Positions 1-7,462 of a DNA stretch of 14,672 nt are shown in pieces (position 1 is the first letter of the stretch; every line of letters starts with the position of its first letter). Source of the DNA: Kiritimatiellales bacterium. Its GTDB lineage: Bacteria; Verrucomicrobiota; Kiritimatiellia; Kiritimatiellales; Pontiellaceae. The notes beneath the pieces are model-generated. The model was not told the DNA's origin, made no database searches, and worked only from the letters and a program-made list of their open reading frames with translations. Location: contig JAIPIO010000069.1 in assembly GCA_021734595.1 (NCBI GenBank), positions 1 to 14,672 on the forward strand. The letters are read 5' to 3'. Position numbers and translations under genes: made by a program.

Positions 1-2
1 CC

Positions 3-1964
3 TACAGCTTGGCGCTCCCCCTGTCGCACTCGGCGCAGGTCAAGGCGCGCTGTCTGAGCGGCGGCACATGGAGCGCGCTGACCAAGGCGACGTTCGTCGT
101 CAACGAAGCGTCGCCGCTGCGCGTCACCGAGATCATGTACAACCCGGCCGTCACGGGCGCAGAGTTTATTGAACTGCTCAACACCGGAACAGAGACGGTC
201 GGTCTGGCCGGCACCGAATTCACCGAAGGCATTGTCTTCGACTTCACCGACGGTGATGTGGCCACGCTCGCCCCGGGCGAATATGCCGTGTTGGTGGACG
301 ATTACGACGCGTTCACCAACCGTTATTCCAACTGGGCCGACATCAACATTGCCGGCGTTTATCATGGAAAATTCTTCATCCCGACCGCCGCTCTGGATAA
401 CGGCGGCGAGGAACTGCTGCTGGCGGATGGCCACGGCAACACCATCCTGGATTTTGAGTACAACGATTGGTACGAAGCCACCGACGGCGAAGGCTATTCG
501 CTGACGTTGATTGATCCGACCGCGGCAACCAACACCTGGAGCGACAGCTCCTCCTGGCGTGCCAGTGCCTACACCGGCGGTACGCCCGGCGAAGGGCCGT
601 TCGATTTCCCGTCGCCCGGCGATCTCGTAATTAATGAAGCGTTGACCCATCAGGACGACGATACGCCCGGTGACTGGGTCGAGCTCTACAACAGCTCCAC
701 CAATACCATCGACATCAACGGCTGGTTCCTGAGTGATAATGAGAATGACCTTGCGATGGTTGAGCTGAGCGGACTTTCGGCGATGGCCCCCGGCGGCTAT
801 TTGGTGCTGACCGAAGCCTCGGATTTCGGGACAACCGTTGCCGGAACCAACGGCTTTGCCTTGAGCGAACTGGGCGAAAACATCTACCTCTCCTCCGGCG
901 CAAGCGGGGAACTCACCGGCTACCGAACGGAGGAAGCCTTCGGTGCCGCCGAGCGCGATGTCACTTTTGGTCGGCACGTCAAGAGTGACGGTACCGCTGA
1001 TTTTACCGCGCAGAGTGCGCAGACTTCGGACGCGACCAACGCCTATCCGTTGGTCGGCGATGTGGTCTTTACCGAGATCATGTATCACCCGGCCGACAGC
1101 AACGGTTTCGAGTTCATCGAAATCTGCAACCGGACCTCTTCGGAGGTTGCGCTCTACCATGCCACCTACACGACAAACACCTGGAACCTCGATGGAGCGG
1201 TGGAATTCACGTTCCCGGAAGGTTTAACGCTTGGTGCCGGGGAATGCGTTGTGATCTCCGAAACCAATGCGGCGGCGTTCCGTAGCTATTATCTGGTAGA
1301 TGCCGGCGTCACGGTGCTGGGCCCCTACGACGGTCAGCTCAACAACGACGGTGAAGATCTTTATCTGACGCGCCCCGGCAACCCGGAAGATCTGACCGGC
1401 GAGATTCCCTATATCGTCGTCGAACGGGTCGAATACAACGATGCCGCTCCGTGGCCGACCGATGCCGACGGTCTCGGTTCCTCCCTCGAGCGCGTCGACG
1501 CCGCGTTGTATCCGAACGACGCCGCGAACTGGGCGGCGAATGCGAGCCCCTCGCCGGGCGCCGCGGATGTTGATGTTGCGGACCCTGACGCGGACGACGA
1601 CGGTATGCCGGATAGTTGGGAGGAAGACTATTTCGGTGGAACCTCCGTTGAAAACGGCGGTGCAGATGAAGATTGGGACAAGGATGGCTCGTCCAACTAC
1701 GACGAATACATCGCTGGCACCGACCCGACCGATCCGGGCTCCGTCTTTGAATTTGTCTATGCCGATTTCGCATCGGATTCCGTGTTCTCGTGGTCGAGTG
1801 AGACAGGAAAAATCTATTCGCTTTGGGTCAGCACCAATCTGGTGTCGGGGGAGTTCGCGCTCACCAATTCCGTTATCTATGCCACCCCGCCGCTGAACAC
1901 CTTCACCACGAGCGTGGAGAGTGCGGAATGCCTGTTTTTCCAACTCAGAGTTGAGAACGAGTAA
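3..1964 (+). CDS. Secreted multi-LTD (lamin-tail domain) protein, C-terminal part; 5' end outside window
   Basis: The frame is open from the first bases, so the N-terminus is missing; the TTG at 9 is not a believable start. The first ~35 residues, ending GGTWSALTKATFVV, look like the end of a chitobiase/hexosaminidase C-terminal-type (CHB_HEX_C) domain. Three lamin-tail domains follow, starting near 118 (RVTEIMYNP), 618 (GDLVINEAL) and 1057 (VVFTEIMYHP). The first and third resemble each other most. Near 1575-1740 is an acidic calcium-type repeat (DPDADDDGMPDSWEEDY, then EYIAGTDPTDP). The last ~70 residues are a beta-rich tail of the FSWSSETGKIYSLWVSTNL type that is common at the ends of PVC-bacterial surface proteins. 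In this architecture the missing part often carries a CotH-type kinase domain; that is family knowledge and not visible here. VTC and DUF4956 genes follow, the usual partners of CotH/LTD proteins. Probably secreted or surface-anchored. Confidence 0.85.
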   Translation, partial: YSLALPLSHSAQVKARCLSGGTWSALTKATFVVNEASPLRVTEIMYNPAVTGAEFIELLNTGTETVGLAGTEFTEGIVFDFTDGDVATLAPGEYAVLVDDYDAFTNRYSNWADINIAGVYHGKFFIPTAALDNGGEELLLADGHGNTILDFEYNDWYEATDGEGYSLTLIDPTAATNTWSDSSSWRASAYTGGTPGEGPFDFPSPGDLVINEALTHQDDDTPGDWVELYNSSTNTIDINGWFLSDNENDLAMVELSGLSAMAPGGYLVLTEASDFGTTVAGTNGFALSELGENIYLSSGASGELTGYRTEEAFGAAERDVTFGRHVKSDGTADFTAQSAQTSDATNAYPLVGDVVFTEIMYHPADSNGFEFIEICNRTSSEVALYHATYTTNTWNLDGAVEFTFPEGLTLGAGECVVISETNAAAFRSYYLVDAGVTVLGPYDGQLNNDGEDLYLTRPGNPEDLTGEIPYIVVERVEYNDAAPWPTDADGLGSSLERVDAALYPNDAANWAANASPSPGAADVDVADPDADDDGMPDSWEEDYFGGTSVENGGADEDWDKDGSSNYDEYIAGTDPTDPGSVFEFVYADFASDSVFSWSSETGKIYSLWVSTNLVSGEFALTNSVIYATPPLNTFTTSVESAECLFFQLRVENE

Positions 1965-1970
1965 CTACAG

Positions 1971-2801
1971 ATGATAGCCACATTGGACAGTGTGAAAACC
2001 GGGAACGCAGACTTTTCCACGGAACTGGACCGGTTCGAGGCGAAGTATATCATTCCACGTCGATTGGTGGGGCCGATCAAGGATTTCATCCGCCCCTACT
2101 GCACGATGGACAAGCATTGCGCGGTGTCGGGCGGGCATTACTACATCAACACCCTTCAGCTCGATTCGCCGTCGCTCTCGCTCCACTATGCCAAGGAGTG
2201 GGAAGCCGCGCACCGGTTCAAGCTGCGCGTGCGTACCTATGGCAAGCCCCCGGGCAAGGCTCCGGTGTTCCTTGAAATCAAACGGAAATATTTCGAGCGG
2301 GTGATCAAGTCGCGCGCCTGCATCCCGTTTGGCGAGTGGCGCTCCGGCATTCTCGAGAGGCATGTCGACGAGCTGGATCTCAAGTCCGTAAAGGAGCGCG
2401 AGGCGTTTCGGGAATTTGTCCGGTTGACCAACGAGATCGGGGCCGGCCCGCTGGTCTACATCCGCTATTGCCGGGAGGCGTTCACCGGTATCTTCGACCA
2501 CTATGCCCGGATCACCTTCGACTCCCAGCTGTGCTACCAGCCGGTGTTCGACATGTACAACTGGGGTGCCGGCGGCCGGTTCATCTCGATGGATAGCGGG
2601 CTGGTGCGCGGCCGCCGGGAATCGTCGCTGGTGCTGGAAATAAAGTGCACCGAACAGGTGCCGACCTGGATGGTAGAGCTGGTGCAGGAATTCGACCTCG
2701 TTCGTTGCGGAAACTGCAAATATTCCACCGCCATCTGGATGGAAAACATGTTGACCGGCACCGGCGAAGCGCCGTTCGACGATGAATTTGTTCTAACCTG
2801 A
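1971..2801 (+). CDS. VTC-domain protein (polyphosphate polymerase-like, triphosphate tunnel fold)
   Basis: A 276-residue protein without signal peptide or membrane segment, so probably cytosolic. The pattern is that of the VTC domain, the catalytic tunnel domain of yeast Vtc4, which makes polyphosphate from ATP. Visible elements are RFEAKY (R21, E23, K25), YYINTLQLDS, FKLRVRTYG (K84, R86, R88), FLEIKRK (E102, K104, K106), ARITFDSQL, LEIKCTE (E223, K225) and a final CKYSTAI (K250). These basic and acidic strand residues line the tunnel in triphosphate-tunnel metalloenzymes. Length matches bacterial stand-alone VTC proteins. It starts 6 nt after the LTD gene and is followed 8 nt later by DUF4956, a well-known pairing. 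The ribosome-binding site is weak, suggesting coupling to the upstream gene. The actual substrate and product are not proven for bacterial members. Confidence 0.88.
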   Translation: MIATLDSVKTGNADFSTELDRFEAKYIIPRRLVGPIKDFIRPYCTMDKHCAVSGGHYYINTLQLDSPSLSLHYAKEWEAAHRFKLRVRTYGKPPGKAPVFLEIKRKYFERVIKSRACIPFGEWRSGILERHVDELDLKSVKEREAFREFVRLTNEIGAGPLVYIRYCREAFTGIFDHYARITFDSQLCYQPVFDMYNWGAGGRFISMDSGLVRGRRESSLVLEIKCTEQVPTWMVELVQEFDLVRCGNCKYSTAIWMENMLTGTGEAPFDDEFVLT

Positions 2802-2809
2802 GGAAGATT

Positions 2810-3511
2810 ATGAATACGAGTGGATTTGCCGACCTTTTATCCGCGGCTGGAAGCGCGCAGAGCTTGAGCCTGCAGCATGTCATCTCCGCAATGCTGCTGA
2901 GCTTCGTGCTGTGCTCCGTGATCGCGAAACTTTATCAACTGACGTTTCAATCGCTCTCCTATTCGCGCTCGTTCGTGCATACGCTGATCATTGGAGGGAT
3001 GATCACCTGCATGGTGATGATGTCGATGGGAGACAGCATTGCGCGCGGGGTGGGGGTGCTCGGCGCGCTCTCGCTGATCCGCTTCCGCACCGTGGTGCGC
3101 GATCCGCGTGACATGATGTTTTTATTCGCGACGCTCGGCCTCGGCATCGCCTGCGGCGCGGGCATGTTTGCCGTGGCCGTAACCGGGTGCCTGTTGCTCG
3201 GTTCGGTGATTGTGCTGTTGCACTGGGCGCCGTTCGCCACCCGTCGGCGCTACGAAGCGATGCTGCGTTTCCTGGTTGAAACCAATGACGATAAGGCCCG
3301 TTTGGAAGTGAACACGGTTCTGGACGAATGTTGCGGTGCCTACGCGCTGCTTGCCATGCGCGAAGCCGTGCAGGGCGACCTGCTGGAATATTCCTACCAA
3401 GTGCGTCTGATCGATCCCTCCTACCAGGTGGATATTGTCAAGAAACTCGAAGCGCTCGACGCCATTGCCGAGGTCAACCTCGTCATGCAGCGCACCACCG
3501 TGGAACTTTAA
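2810..3511 (+). CDS. DUF4956 integral membrane protein
   Basis: A 233-residue protein with about four hydrophobic helices (roughly residues 24-43, 55-74, 102-119 and 121-140) and a ~90-residue soluble C-terminus. The DUF4956 signature is clear: SFVHTLIIGGMITCMVMM, then GVLGALSLIRFRTVVRDPRD (residues 82-101), then a Gly/Ala-rich helix. The signature is highly charged (R91, R93, R97, D98, R100, D101) and sits between helices. That would suit an anion-handling site, but the suggestion is mine. It has a good ribosome-binding site (GAGGAAG), with the preceding TGA only 8 nt away, so it is translated right after the VTC gene. The family has no established biochemical function. Its constant association with VTC-domain enzymes suggests it is the membrane partner, as the transmembrane part of the yeast VTC complex is for its polymerase. 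Confidence 0.9.
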   Translation: MNTSGFADLLSAAGSAQSLSLQHVISAMLLSFVLCSVIAKLYQLTFQSLSYSRSFVHTLIIGGMITCMVMMSMGDSIARGVGVLGALSLIRFRTVVRDPRDMMFLFATLGLGIACGAGMFAVAVTGCLLLGSVIVLLHWAPFATRRRYEAMLRFLVETNDDKARLEVNTVLDECCGAYALLAMREAVQGDLLEYSYQVRLIDPSYQVDIVKKLEALDAIAEVNLVMQRTTVEL

Positions 3512-3526
3512 GCAGGAGCTCATTCT

Positions 3527-4543
3527 ATGACTGATCGAGAATTTAAACGTCCCGCCCTGCGCCACCGTCGTCGCCACATGATACGGCAACTGTTCGGCAG
3601 CTGGCCGTGGATTATATGGTTGAGTGCGGCGGTTGCGGTATTGCTGCTGCTGCCCGGCGGCCTGCACCGCATTCGCTTCCACGGCGTGGCCGAAAGAACG
3701 TATGAATATGTGTCGCCGCTGGAAAACGGCCGCTTAAAATCACTGCTGGTTGATATGGGTGATATCGTCCACGCCGGGCAGCTGCTCGGCGAGCTAGATA
3801 ATGCTTCGCTCGCGACTGAATTGCTGATGGACCAGGCCTCGCTGATGAAGACGCGCGACAAGGTGTATTCGATCCGTTGCGATGTGGAATCCCTTAAGCT
3901 GGAAGAAGCCAAGACCGCCGCCGGACTCCAGACCTTGGAAAGCCGCTGGAAGCGAACGCAGGAGCTGCGCGCAAAGAACCTGCTGCTTGAACAGGATGTG
4001 GAAGACCTCCAGCCGCAAATCGAAGCCACGCGCAAGGTGCTGGGCCATTATCCCGGACTCATCGCCCAGCTCGAAACGCGGCCCGAAGCCGCGCAGCGCG
4101 ATACCGAGGCATTCAAATCCGAGGATCTTCGGCAGCTTCAGTCGGCGCAGTGCCGCCTGGTGGCCAACGCCGCCGGAGTGGTGGCCGAAGTGCTGCACCA
4201 ACCGGGCGATGTGGTTGAGACCGGCGATCCGATCGTTCGCATCAGCAATGTATCTACCATCCGTGTCATCGCCTTTGTCCCGGAGGAAAAAAGGGAAGGG
4301 ATCGCCGAGGGCGAAAAATGCCGGGTCATCACATCGACCAGCCGCGAAGTTCACAAGGGCACGGTAAAAACCGTGACCGCCGACATCCGCAAGCTCCCGG
4401 TGTTTACCGGCTTTGGCGACCAGATCTTGCGCGGTCGCCGCATCGTCATCGAACTCGACAACGGTGCCGAACTGGTGCCGGGCGAACGGGTAGTCGTGGT
4501 GCCTGATGTTTCAATATTCGACCAATGGATGGGGAAGAGATAA
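3527..4543 (+). CDS. HlyD/RND-type membrane fusion (periplasmic adaptor) protein
   Basis: A 338-residue adaptor. It has a basic cytosolic N-terminus (residues 1-25, RHRRRH) and one membrane helix (27-45). The first half of a lipoyl/barrel-sandwich domain follows (about 55-92, SPLENGRLKSLLVDMGDIV, AGQLLGELD), then a helical hairpin (about 95-180, heptad-like). The second lipoyl half is at about 205-240 (ANAAGVVAEVLHQPGDVV) and a beta-barrel at about 243-330. This is the standard order for adaptors that link an inner-membrane machine to a TolC channel. An AGGAG ribosome-binding site precedes the ATG by 8 nt. The stop overlaps the start of the TolC-like gene in TAATG, so the two are translationally coupled. 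No ABC, RND or MFS pump gene is present next to it, which leaves DUF4956 as the only visible inner-membrane partner. Confidence 0.88.
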   Translation: MTDREFKRPALRHRRRHMIRQLFGSWPWIIWLSAAVAVLLLLPGGLHRIRFHGVAERTYEYVSPLENGRLKSLLVDMGDIVHAGQLLGELDNASLATELLMDQASLMKTRDKVYSIRCDVESLKLEEAKTAAGLQTLESRWKRTQELRAKNLLLEQDVEDLQPQIEATRKVLGHYPGLIAQLETRPEAAQRDTEAFKSEDLRQLQSAQCRLVANAAGVVAEVLHQPGDVVETGDPIVRISNVSTIRVIAFVPEEKREGIAEGEKCRVITSTSREVHKGTVKTVTADIRKLPVFTGFGDQILRGRRIVIELDNGAELVPGERVVVVPDVSIFDQWMGKR

Positions 4544-5736
4544 TGCGCCGAAAAATGATTCAACTATTCATTCCCGGCCTGTTACTGGCGTTGCCTTCCT
4601 TGGCGAATGAAGCGGAGCTGAAGGCGTCCGTCCGCGCCCGTTCCGAGAGCGCGCTGCTGGAGGAGTCGACGGCGGCGAAGCAAGCCGCCGCCCAGGCAAA
4701 AAGCCGCTCGGAATACGGCCTTGAACTCCGGCCGCGTGTGACCGATAGCGATGCCGGTGTCGGGTTGAGAATCTATCTGCCGGATCGTTGGAGCAAGAAA
4801 AAGCTGCGTGAGCAGCTGGTGCTCGTGGCACAGTCGGAACAGCTGCGCGTTGCCGCGCTTGAGTGGCAGGAACTGCTGGCGGCCTACCGCGACTTCTGCA
4901 CCTACCGCATGTTGCGCAAGCAACTGACCCTCCACGCGGCCGAACTTGAAATCCTCGAACCCTATCTGGCGCAGGCCGATCTCAGCGTGCAGCAGCATCA
5001 ACTTGCCGTGGCCGACAGGGTAAAGCTCTACAGCCTCTATCTCGACCTGCTGAATGACCGCGAAAAAAACGAAATGGAATTCATCGGCATCCAGCGCCGC
5101 TTGCATCTGGCGTTGGGTAGCAAGGCCGATCTGGAAACCTTTTCTAAAACAGCAACCATCGAAATACCGGGACGGCTTGAAATCGGCGAGCTGGTTCGGC
5201 AAGCGCTCGGGAACCGTGCCGACTACCGGCGGCTGGATGTCGAGGTGCGGGCACTCGGCGCGGCCGAAGCCGTGGCGCGTTCCGAAGATGGTTTTCGCTT
5301 TAAATATATCCAGCCCGAATACAGCGTGGATTTCGACGGCGATCGGGAGCAAACTTGGGGCGTCTCGGCGGCGTTTGTCCTGCCGTGGGGAACCCGCAAC
5401 CCGGAGATCGGCGCGTATCAACAGCAACGGATGCTGGTGGTATCCTCGATGGAACAGCAACGCCGGATCATGGAGGAGCGGCTCCAGGTTTTGCTCAATG
5501 CATCGGTCGCCTTGAAGGAGCAGATTGAGCGGCGCAGCCATCTCGTCCTGCCCTTGGTCGAACAACTCGAAACCGATCTCGAACAAATGGACAACCTTCC
5601 GCTCGAACAGTTGCTCGACCTGATGTCCACCCGCGAACGGATTCTCGACGCCGCTCTGCAAACCGCCAAGGCCGAGTGCGAGCGCGAGCGCATTGCCGTC
5701 GATCTCGCCGAAGAGCTCGGCACCCTCGGCGAATAG
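4543..5736 (+). CDS. TolC-family-like outer-membrane efflux/secretion protein
   Basis: The ATG at 4543 is chosen over the in-frame ATG at 4525. It gives a clean Sec signal peptide (MRRKMIQLFIPGLLLALPSLA-NEAE), overlaps the upstream TAA, and has GGGGAAGAG just before it. The mature protein (397 residues with signal) is dominated by long amphipathic helices rich in Leu, Gln, Glu and Arg. These alternate with short strands such as RVTDSDAGVGLRIYLPDRW and WGVSAAFVLPWGTRNPEIGAYQQQ. It is a two-fold repeat of strand, long helix pair, strand, as in TolC-type trimeric channels. QQQRMLVVSSMEQQRRIMEERLQ-type helices match the family's periplasmic tunnel. Assignment rests on this pattern and on the preceding HlyD-type gene; there is no single diagnostic motif. 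Confidence 0.75.
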   Translation: MRRKMIQLFIPGLLLALPSLANEAELKASVRARSESALLEESTAAKQAAAQAKSRSEYGLELRPRVTDSDAGVGLRIYLPDRWSKKKLREQLVLVAQSEQLRVAALEWQELLAAYRDFCTYRMLRKQLTLHAAELEILEPYLAQADLSVQQHQLAVADRVKLYSLYLDLLNDREKNEMEFIGIQRRLHLALGSKADLETFSKTATIEIPGRLEIGELVRQALGNRADYRRLDVEVRALGAAEAVARSEDGFRFKYIQPEYSVDFDGDREQTWGVSAAFVLPWGTRNPEIGAYQQQRMLVVSSMEQQRRIMEERLQVLLNASVALKEQIERRSHLVLPLVEQLETDLEQMDNLPLEQLLDLMSTRERILDAALQTAKAECERERIAVDLAEELGTLGE

Positions 5737-5752
5737 TCTCCCAAAACACATC

Positions 5753-5839
5753 ATGACAAACAATTCATTCACACGGGTGGGTGGTTGTCATTTTCCCCTG
5801 TTTCAATGGTTGCGTAACAAGGGAAAGGAGACCGATGTC
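5753..5839 (+). other. Conserved leader peptide-like segment, copy 1 (in frame with the TPR gene)
   Basis: An ATG at 5753 opens a 29-codon stretch reading MTNNSFTRVGGCHFPLFQWL and ending KGKETDV. It runs without a stop into the ATG at 5840, which has its own strong ribosome-binding site (GGGAAAGGAG). The segment aligns without gaps to the separate 28-residue ORF at 7366-7452: MTN-x-S, then F14-P15, Q18 and L20 coincide, while several shared amino acids use different codons. That argues for selection on the peptide. Either it is an N-terminal extension of the 201-residue form of the TPR protein, or a leader ORF that has lost its stop. No clear ribosome-binding site precedes 5753. Confidence 0.5.
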
Positions 5840-6358
5840 ATGAGAGCAATGGTTAAAGAACGGCCGGCCGGAGGAGAACGGTTTCCGCTGGCGCTGGCAA
5901 TGGTAGAGGCTGCGGTTGCGGACAGTGTTGCCGCCCTGCATATGTGTTGGCGGGAATCGCTTGAGGCGGAGCGGGCGGGCGATATCAGCCTGGCGCTGGA
6001 AATCCACAAGCAGATTCTATCAGAGGTTGGAAAAACCTATGTGGTCAATCTGCGCGCGGGTTGGCTGTACTACCAAACCGGTGGCTACAGCAAGGCGCTT
6101 GAATGTTATGAAAAAGCCGCGCGCAGTTTTCCCGAGGCGGTTGCGCCCTTGCTGGGAGCAATGTGCTGCCAGCTTGCAATGGGTAAACCGTACAGCGCGG
6201 CCCGGTTGGTGAAGGAAATCATCGATATCGACGGATTGAACGATGCTGCTCCCATGCAATTGGCATCGCTCTGTTCCGTCGACGGTACGAGTTCGCTGCT
6301 TCCGTTCCCTCGCCGGGGAAGCGACCGTTGTCCTGCACAGCAGCATGGCGCGGCATAA
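5840..6358 (+). CDS. TPR-like repeat protein, paralogue 1
   Basis: A 172-residue protein without signal peptide. Two helix-turn-helix units of tetratricopeptide type are visible. One is around residues 36-63 (CWRESLEAERAGDISLALEIH). The other is around 70-103 (LRAGWLYYQTGGYSKALECY, then EKAARSFPEA). The second TPR gene at 7463 shares W, AER-x-GD, EIH, IL, LRAGWL-x-YQ, GxY and YExA in the same order, so the two are paralogues. The start at 5840 is preferred for its ribosome-binding site; the alternative at 5753 adds the conserved leader. After about 6285 the annotated frame loses third-position GC preference while another frame looks more coding, so the last ~25 residues may follow a frameshift. 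A scaffold or protein-interaction role is likely from the repeat type; the partner is unknown. Confidence 0.7.
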   Translation: MRAMVKERPAGGERFPLALAMVEAAVADSVAALHMCWRESLEAERAGDISLALEIHKQILSEVGKTYVVNLRAGWLYYQTGGYSKALECYEKAARSFPEAVAPLLGAMCCQLAMGKPYSAARLVKEIIDIDGLNDAAPMQLASLCSVDGTSSLLPFPRRGSDRCPAQQHGAA

Positions 6359-6417
6359 CCGCAAAACGTACGGGATCTGGAATGCGTGGGAACCACAGTT
6401 AAATACGGAGGCAGAAA

Positions 6418-7362
6418 ATGAAAAAACTCATTGTATTGTTTGCAACCATCACCATTGCCGCACAGGCGGCCGAAGAGTTCCGCGAGTTTACCGCGAATGA
6501 CGGGCGCAAATTGAAGGCCAAGGTGGTCTCCTACGACCCCGGCACCGAAAAGGTCAAGGTGTTGCGGGAAGACGGGCAAGCGGTCACCGTGAAGAGCGTT
6601 GCGTTTTCGCGGGAAGACCAAGCCTATATTCGCGAGTGGGGCGCATGCTCTCTCTTCACGGAACCGTCCCATCTCATCATTATTCCCCGCCGCGCAACCG
6701 TCCGAAAATGGCGCAGTAAACATGAGAGCATGCGCCGCCAAGGCGGTGTTGGCATGTCGTCCGGTCAAGGACCCGACGGCGGTGGAGGGGGCGGTAATCG
6801 GGGCGGCCAAGGTGGTGGCGATGGCAGCGAAATCGTCGCGACGGATAAATACACCAAATACCAATACGACCTCTCTTTTGCTAACCGCTGCGGCATTCCG
6901 CTCAAGGATTTAAGCGTGGAATACCGTATCTACTACAACCAGGAAAGGCCGGTTGCCGAGGAGATTCCATTCCAAGAGAGCAATAACCAGCGGCAGGGAC
7001 CGGGAGGCGGCCAGCAGCAGGGATCGTTTGTTGCGAAGCCCGAAGTCAAGGTGAAGCGGGGAACGCTTCCGTTACGCCGCCTGGAAACCAGGGAGCGGCG
7101 AAGTGTCTCCACGGTAGCCATCACGCTGTTGGAACGCAACGGCAGCGGCCAGGGAAATATGATAGATCTCGACGGGGAACTTCACGGTGTCTGGATCAAG
7201 GTTTCCATGAAGGCGCCAGACGGCACCTGGAGGGTACGCAATATTGCCTATCCACAAAGTATCATGAAGGAATACCGATGGGACGCTGAAAGCGAAGGGG
7301 CTTCCAATGCCGCCGGGCAACAGGATCGCCGCCAGAGGTCGCCCCGTTCGAGGCAAAAGTGA
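6418..7362 (+). CDS. Secreted SHD1-like domain protein with Gly-rich linker
   Basis: A 314-residue protein with a Sec signal peptide (MKKLIVLFATITIAAQA-AEE). Residues ~20-74 (EFREFTANDGRKLKAKVVSY, then VLREDGQAVTVKSVAFSRED and QAYI) fit the SLA1 homology domain 1-like (SHD1) pattern found in many PVC-bacterial exported proteins. A glycine run lies at 121-136, followed by a second beta-rich region (about 145-290) starting KYQYDLSFANRCGIPLKDLS and ending WRVRNIAYPQSIMKEY. It contains a Gln/Gly-rich loop near 188-203. The C-terminal ~25 residues are Gln/Arg-rich and probably disordered. GGAGG stands 7 nt before the ATG. It lies between the two TPR paralogues, so the three may act together. The molecular role of SHD1 in bacteria is not settled; no catalytic motif was seen. 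Confidence 0.72.
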   Translation: MKKLIVLFATITIAAQAAEEFREFTANDGRKLKAKVVSYDPGTEKVKVLREDGQAVTVKSVAFSREDQAYIREWGACSLFTEPSHLIIIPRRATVRKWRSKHESMRRQGGVGMSSGQGPDGGGGGGNRGGQGGGDGSEIVATDKYTKYQYDLSFANRCGIPLKDLSVEYRIYYNQERPVAEEIPFQESNNQRQGPGGGQQQGSFVAKPEVKVKRGTLPLRRLETRERRSVSTVAITLLERNGSGQGNMIDLDGELHGVWIKVSMKAPDGTWRVRNIAYPQSIMKEYRWDAESEGASNAAGQQDRRQRSPRSRQK

Positions 7363-7365
7363 ACC

Positions 7366-7452
7366 ATGACAAACCACTCACGAAGACTCGGTGCGGATCG
7401 TCGTTTTCCGATGCTTCAATACCTCCATCAAACCAAGAGAATAGAACGTTAG
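7366..7452 (+). CDS. 28-residue conserved leader peptide ORF, copy 2
   Basis: A complete short ORF from ATG 7366 to TAG 7450-7452, 3 nt after the SHD1 gene and 10 nt before the second TPR gene. It reads MTNHSRRLGADRRFPMLQYL followed by HQTKRIER. It aligns without gaps to the leader-like stretch at 5753-5839, with identities at M1-T2-N3, S5, F14-P15, Q18 and L20 and conservative changes at 16, 17 and 19. Some matches use different codons (CCC/CCG for Pro, TTG/CTC for Leu), which suggests it is translated. Its stop overlaps the ribosome-binding site of the TPR gene (TAGGAGCAAGGG), a layout expected for translational coupling or a leader-peptide switch. A weak GAGG lies 12 nt before the ATG. Confidence 0.5.
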   Translation: MTNHSRRLGADRRFPMLQYLHQTKRIER

Positions 7453-7462
7453 GAGCAAGGGA

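Noticed and set aside
1224..1943. 239-codon open frame on the minus strand
   Set aside because: Antisense of the third LTD and calcium-type repeat region; Arg/Val-rich shadow without a motif.
5693..5752. Start of the first TPR gene at 5693
   Set aside because: It would overlap the TolC-like gene by 44 nt with no ribosome-binding site. The conserved leader begins at 5753 and the strong site precedes 5840.
4582..5772. 396-codon open frame on the minus strand
   Set aside because: Exact antisense of the TolC-like gene. Its openness follows from the GC-rich third positions of the sense gene, and no domain, signal or ribosome-binding site was seen.
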